Below are positions 15,687 to 18,422 of a stretch of 18,422 nucleotides of DNA, one piece after another. Under the pieces are notes generated by a model that ran no database searches, had not been told where the DNA came from, and saw only the letters and a program-made list of their open reading frames with translations. Within the stretch, counting starts at the first letter, position 1, and every line of letters starts with the position of its first letter. Source of the stretch: Bacilli bacterium (GTDB lineage: Bacteria > Bacillota_I > Bacilli_A > RFN20 > CAG-288); contig JALFLX010000080.1 in the NCBI GenBank assembly GCA_022774485.1, positions 1 through 18,422 on the forward strand. The letters are read 5' to 3'. The position numbers were made by a program, and so were the translations under genes.

Positions 15687-15691
15687 AATAA

Positions 15692-15766
15692 TGGTGAGTG
15701 CTACAGGGATCGGACCTGCGACCTCTTCCGTGTGAAGGAAACGCTCTCCCGCTGAGCTAAGCACTC
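15692..15766 (-). tRNA. tRNA-Val (anticodon CAC)
   Basis: A 75-nt cloverleaf with encoded CCA. The acceptor stem is GAGTGCT/AGCACTC, the D-stem GCTC/GAGC, anticodon stem TTTCC/GGAAG with loop TTCACAC (anticodon CAC, codon GUG). The T-stem is GCAGG/CCTGT, but the T-loop is TCCGATC instead of TTCxAxx, so position 55, nearly always T (pseudouridine), is C. All other paired and conserved positions, including GG in the D-loop, look normal. CAC is an extra isoacceptor in many genomes, because tRNA-Val(UAC) can also read GUG. Confidence 0.93.
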
Positions 15767-15781
15767 GTAGAGAGTGGAACT

Positions 15782-15810
15782 ATTTTACCATTCACACAGG
15801 TTTCTTTCAA
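15782..15810 (-). promoter_or_regulatory. Promoter of the tRNA-Val/tRNA-Thr unit
   Basis: TTGAAA (15805-15810) and TAAAAT (15782-15787), with a TGG extension before the -10, are 17 bp apart on the minus strand. Transcription should start about 9 bases before the mature tRNA-Val 5' end. Upstream bases 15811-15918 contain nothing recognisable. Confidence 0.85.
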
Positions 15811-15918
15811 GAAAAAACTGCGGTTTCTCTCTTGTGATTTACTCTCGGGTTCACTTTCTTAAGCACATCAATACATATGCAAAAATCCTGAAATCATCGA
15901 CAATATTGCTTAGAACAA

Positions 15919-15948
15919 TTGAAGAAACGTAATCGTTTTCTATATAAT
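15919..15948 (+). promoter_or_regulatory. Promoter of the small membrane protein gene
   Basis: TTGAAG (15919-15924) and TATAAT (15943-15948) are 18 bp apart on the plus strand. The start would be near 15955, leaving a leader of about 18 bases with TAGGAGG (15957-15963). Confidence 0.75.
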
Positions 15949-15972
15949 CTTAACGATAGGAGGCCGTTCAAA

Positions 15973-16200
15973 ATGAAATGGTTTAATTCACTTCCGAGAT
16001 TAGTGCAGTTTATTCTTCTTTTGATCCCTGGTGTCAACTGGATCGTTGAAATCGTGGTCAGACTTACTGCCCTTATCTCCAAACCGGATGGCAAACACAT
16101 TTTAGGTTTCATCCTCTATCTCTTGCCGACCGGTGTCGTCTTAGCTTATGTCGACTTTGTCTGGGTCTTGCTCTACAAGCATTTGATCTTAGCGGCTTAA
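15973..16200 (+). CDS. Small membrane protein, two predicted transmembrane segments, function unknown
   Basis: A 75-residue hydrophobic protein starting MKWFNSLPRLVQ. The first segment (about residues 9-33) contains LILLIPGVNWIVEIVVRL-like sequence, the second (about 42-68) FILYLLPTGVVLAYVDFVWVLLY, joined by a short polar turn SKPDGKH. The TAGGAGG ribosome site and promoter just upstream show it is expressed from ATG 15973; the longer frame from 15919 would begin inside the promoter. The pattern of a PGVNW turn in the first helix and DFxW in the second recalls small uncharacterised Bacillota membrane proteins, distinct as far as I can tell from Pmp3/YqaE. It is a single-gene unit between the tRNA promoter and a bidirectional terminator. 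Confidence 0.85.
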   Translation: MKWFNSLPRLVQFILLLIPGVNWIVEIVVRLTALISKPDGKHILGFILYLLPTGVVLAYVDFVWVLLYKHLILAA

Positions 16201-16202
16201 GT

Positions 16203-16265
16203 AAAAAATCCGGTGTGTTCTTCTCTTTCATTGAACAGAGTGAGAAAAACAACACCGGTTTTTAT
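16203..16265. terminator. Bidirectional terminator between the small membrane protein and AAA genes
   Basis: CCGGTGT (16210-16216) pairs with ACACCGG (16252-16258). Inner partial pairing (TTCTC with GAGAA, GTT with AAC) lengthens the stem. TTTTTATTTT follows on the plus strand and ATTTTTTAC on the minus strand. It serves both convergent genes and overlaps the last codon of the AAA gene. Confidence 0.85.
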
Positions 16266-17281
16266 TTTACGTTATTTTCAAATTCAGAGATGTGCTTTTG
16301 ATACTCCTCATCTTTTTGAAGAGGATGCTCAGCGAGCAGTTTCTTAACAGTCTCTATTTGAATCGGCTCTTCTTGCTTCAATAAGTCAAAGGCAATCTCA
16401 GTGACTCCCCAGGTGTGATACCCTTCTGTAGAATAAATGATTTCTTTTAAGACATCCTCATTGATAGAAGTGATAATCTGCCTGATGATACTCTCTCTAG
16501 TCCGATGGTCTGGAAGATCAATCCGAATCAAATCATCAAACATTCCCTCCTGATAGAAATCTTTAGAGAGTTTATCAGGACATTCTGTGGTTGCAACAAA
16601 GAGAACATTCATTTTCTTTTTCTTCACTCTTTTCATCTCTTTCTTAAAGAGATAAACAAAGAGATTCTTCATGTCATTAAGAACTGTGTTTTTCTCTGAA
16701 GAAGGGAAGAAACAGAGCGGATCTTCAAAGAATAAAACAGCGATTTCTTTCTTTTCCGCCTCATCGAAGAGCCGTTGAATATACTGCTGAATATCAGGGA
16801 AGTTATTCGGATCATAATTCTTGAGAGGTTGAATCGGAATTATCGTCGCTCCTAATTCGTGAGCAAGTGCTTTGACAAGAGTTGTCTTCCCACATTTCTC
16901 AGGTCCGTAGATACAGATGCCATTCTTCTCTCTATGAAAGAGAGTCTTATTCTTATAAGGCAAAATCACGGTATCGTTTAGATACGCTTTCGCTTTTTCT
17001 AATCCGCAGAGATCATGAAAAGAGAGAGAAGGCTTGATGGATAAAGGTTTTTCTTTCTTGCTTTCCATCATCTGACAGTAGCTCTCTTTATTGAGATATT
17101 CTTTCGCAAGCGAAAGGTACTCTTCCTGGTCGAAGATTGTCTTCGCCTGCATTGCTAATCGCTGTGCGATTTTATAGACAAGATGATACTCCTCTCCAGC
17201 GAGTCGATAATCTTCTCTTTCCACCGCATTTTTTGCACGGTTGAAATGAAGATTTAAAAGATTCTTTTCACTTTGTTCCAC
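16262..17281 (-). CDS. MIT-like domain plus AAA ATPase domain protein (Vps4/FtsH-like fold), catalytic motifs altered
   Basis: From GTG 17281 (339 residues). Residues ~1-75 are a three-helix, MIT/TPR-like repeat (HFNRAKNAVEREDYRLAGEE, then Y...IAQRLAMQAK and YLSLAKEYLN). From ~85 comes an AAA domain beginning FHDLCGLEKAKAYLNDTVILP, like meiotic-clade/FtsH ATPases. Walker A GPEKCGKT (126-133) is intact. The Walker B end reads FFED (Glu186-Asp187) instead of hhDE; sensor 1 is ATTECP where the family has Asn; the second region of homology reads GMFDDLIRIDLPD, lacking the Arg of GRFDR. It may bind ATP but hydrolyse poorly. The GTG start is chosen because AAGGAG is nine bases upstream; the in-frame TTG at 17305 falls on the -10 box. 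It is divergent from the M18 gene. Role unknown. Confidence 0.8.
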   Translation of the reverse strand: MEQSEKNLLNLHFNRAKNAVEREDYRLAGEEYHLVYKIAQRLAMQAKTIFDQEEYLSLAKEYLNKESYCQMMESKKEKPLSIKPSLSFHDLCGLEKAKAYLNDTVILPYKNKTLFHREKNGICIYGPEKCGKTTLVKALAHELGATIIPIQPLKNYDPNNFPDIQQYIQRLFDEAEKKEIAVLFFEDPLCFFPSSEKNTVLNDMKNLFVYLFKKEMKRVKKKKMNVLFVATTECPDKLSKDFYQEGMFDDLIRIDLPDHRTRESIIRQIITSINEDVLKEIIYSTEGYHTWGVTEIAFDLLKQEEPIQIETVKKLLAEHPLQKDEEYQKHISEFENNVK

Positions 17282-17304
17282 GCTGATTCTCTCCTTTCTA
17301 AACA

Positions 17305-17310
17305 ATTATA
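17305..17310 (-). promoter_or_regulatory. Promoter -10 element of the AAA gene
   Basis: TATAAT on the minus strand, 24 bp before the GTG start. Transcription would begin at about 17298, right before the Shine-Dalgarno AAGGAG. No good -35 at 17 bp was found. Confidence 0.5.
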
Positions 17311-17364
17311 GGCGCTTTTCTATCAATTAGAGATGAGACAGAGAATATCTTTTGATATTTCAGG

Positions 17365-17370
17365 TATAAT
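17365..17370 (+). promoter_or_regulatory. Promoter -10 element of the M18 aminopeptidase gene
   Basis: TATAAT on the plus strand, 23 bp before ATG 17394, in the 112-bp divergent space. No clear -35 at the right distance. Confidence 0.5.
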
Positions 17371-17393
17371 AAACCCTGTCAGGAGACAAACGT

Positions 17394-18422
17394 ATGGATA
17401 TTGTCAATCAAATCAAATCGATGTTAAATCGCTCTCACTCTCCTTTCCACGCAGTGAAACTGATGGAAGAAGAGCTCATCAAACACGGATTTATTAAATA
17501 TGAAGAGAGTAAAGAAGAAAAGATTGTTGAAGGTGGCAAGTATTACACCACAAGAAACGGTTCTTCTCTTTTCGCAGTAATTCTCCCAAGTCATATCGAA
17601 AAAGAAGAAGCGAAATTTCTCCTTGCTTGCACACACACGGATTCTCCTTCTTTCAAAGTGAAACCGAATCCTGTCATTCAAGTGAAGAATAATCAGATGT
17701 TGGAAGTAGAAGCCTATGGAGGCGGGATTTATAACACCTGGATGGATCGTCCTTTGACACTTGCAGGACGCGTGCAAGTGCTCCGTGATGAAAAAATTGA
17801 GAATCATCTCTTCTATGTCGATGATGATCTTCTTATCATCCCCAATGTCGCGATTCACATGAATAGAAACATCAACACCCAAGCGAGCTACAATCCCGCT
17901 GTGGATATGAAACCACTCTTTGCCTTATCCGAGGAAAAAATTAATTTTAATCAGTTTCTCTTAGATGAACTTAACATCAAAGAAGGTACAGTATTAAGCC
18001 ATGATCTCTTCTTAACCAATCGAGAAGAAGCAAAAGAAATCGGAAAAAGTCACGAGTTGTTAGGAAGCATGCGCCTCGATGACCTTGCTAGCGCCTATAC
18101 CTCTCTCTTAGGTTTCTTATCCTCTGAAGAGAATGATCACGCAATCAAAGTGTTCTGCTCCTTTGACAATGAAGAAGTAGGAAGCCTCACTAGACAAGGC
18201 GCAAACTCCACTTTCCTCAAGGATAATCTCCATCGAATTCTCGCTTCTTTCTTGACAGAAACACAGGTCACACGCGCATACACAAGAAGCTTCCACGCCT
18301 CCATCGATAACGCTCACGCCAATCATCCAAATCATCCTGAACTCTCTAGCCCTACCACCGATGTCCAGTTAGGAAAAGGAATTGTCATTAAATACAACGC
18401 CAATCAAAGTTACACCACAGAC
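17394..18422 (+). CDS. M18 family aminopeptidase (3' end outside window)
   Basis: A dinuclear-zinc cytosolic aminopeptidase, of the acidic-residue-preferring (aspartyl aminopeptidase-like) family, releasing N-terminal residues from peptides. The frame is open to the window edge: 343 residues seen of a usual 420-460. Family motifs: HTDSPSFKVKP with metal ligand His81 and Asp83; YGGGIYNTWMDRPL; RLDDLAS with the probable bridging Asp229; FDNEEVGS with Glu260/Glu261 (catalytic base and zinc ligand); and SIDNAHANHPN with Asp305. The last zinc His lies beyond the edge. AGGAG (17381-17385) nine to thirteen bases before ATG supports the start. The start of the protein (FHAVKLMEEELIKHGF) also fits the family's N-terminus. 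Confidence 0.95.
   Translation, partial: MDIVNQIKSMLNRSHSPFHAVKLMEEELIKHGFIKYEESKEEKIVEGGKYYTTRNGSSLFAVILPSHIEKEEAKFLLACTHTDSPSFKVKPNPVIQVKNNQMLEVEAYGGGIYNTWMDRPLTLAGRVQVLRDEKIENHLFYVDDDLLIIPNVAIHMNRNINTQASYNPAVDMKPLFALSEEKINFNQFLLDELNIKEGTVLSHDLFLTNREEAKEIGKSHELLGSMRLDDLASAYTSLLGFLSSEENDHAIKVFCSFDNEEVGSLTRQGANSTFLKDNLHRILASFLTETQVTRAYTRSFHASIDNAHANHPNHPELSSPTTDVQLGKGIVIKYNANQSYTTD

Noticed and set aside
15611..15766. tRNA genes as attachment site of an integrated element
   Set aside because: No integrase and no duplicated tRNA 3' end found in the window.
15919..15972. Longer start of the small membrane protein
   Set aside because: The upstream start lies on the -35 box; TAGGAGG serves ATG 15973.

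Overview
The window looks like chromosome of a low-GC Gram-positive bacterium. I infer Bacillota, probably a gut-type lineage near Erysipelotrichia or the walled relatives of Mollicutes. The grounds are strong AGGAGG-type ribosome sites, AT-rich sigma-70 promoters, compact U-tailed hairpin terminators, CCA-encoding tRNA genes, and the mix of TypA, an ABC-F ATPase, a GPH sugar transporter and an M18 peptidase. The standard code is used: two intact genes stop at TGA, all conserved Trp codons are TGG. No species call is possible from this window alone.

Layout. Bases 1-554 carry the 3' end of an FtsX/MacB-type permease. Bases 614-6390 hold a plus-strand glycan cluster: a family 2 glycosyltransferase, a GPH-family sugar:cation symporter with a 150-residue charged tail, and a cytoplasmic GH3 beta-glycosidase with its own tail. 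Two palindromes of the AAnCGnTT type recognised by LacI/CcpA-family regulators lie before the first two genes. The symporter and GH3 enzyme (29 bp apart) probably import and cleave one oligoglycoside. Convergent terminators (6327-6390) separate this from minus-strand housekeeping genes: typA, a pdp/ABC-F pair only 2 bp apart, and an unrecognised 167-residue protein. A plus-strand RsmF/NSUN-type RNA m5C methyltransferase follows, starting within about 65 bp of that unknown gene.

Bases 13680-15450 form an accessory-looking islet on the minus strand. It has a DUF4143-type ATPase, a decayed small gene directly downstream, one terminator for both, and a promoter embedded in an array of 18-bp dyad repeats phased at 23 bp. 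Next come a tRNA-Thr(UGU)/tRNA-Val(CAC) transcription unit with clear promoter and terminator, a 75-residue membrane protein, a divergent MIT-like plus AAA ATPase protein with altered catalytic motifs, and the start of an M18 aminopeptidase that runs off the end.

The signals most worth pursuing are the phased operator array at the DUF4143 promoter, the degenerate MIT-like/AAA protein, the long tails on the symporter and GH3 enzyme, the broken small gene that ORF calling would miss, and the tRNA-Val with C in place of the nearly universal T55.
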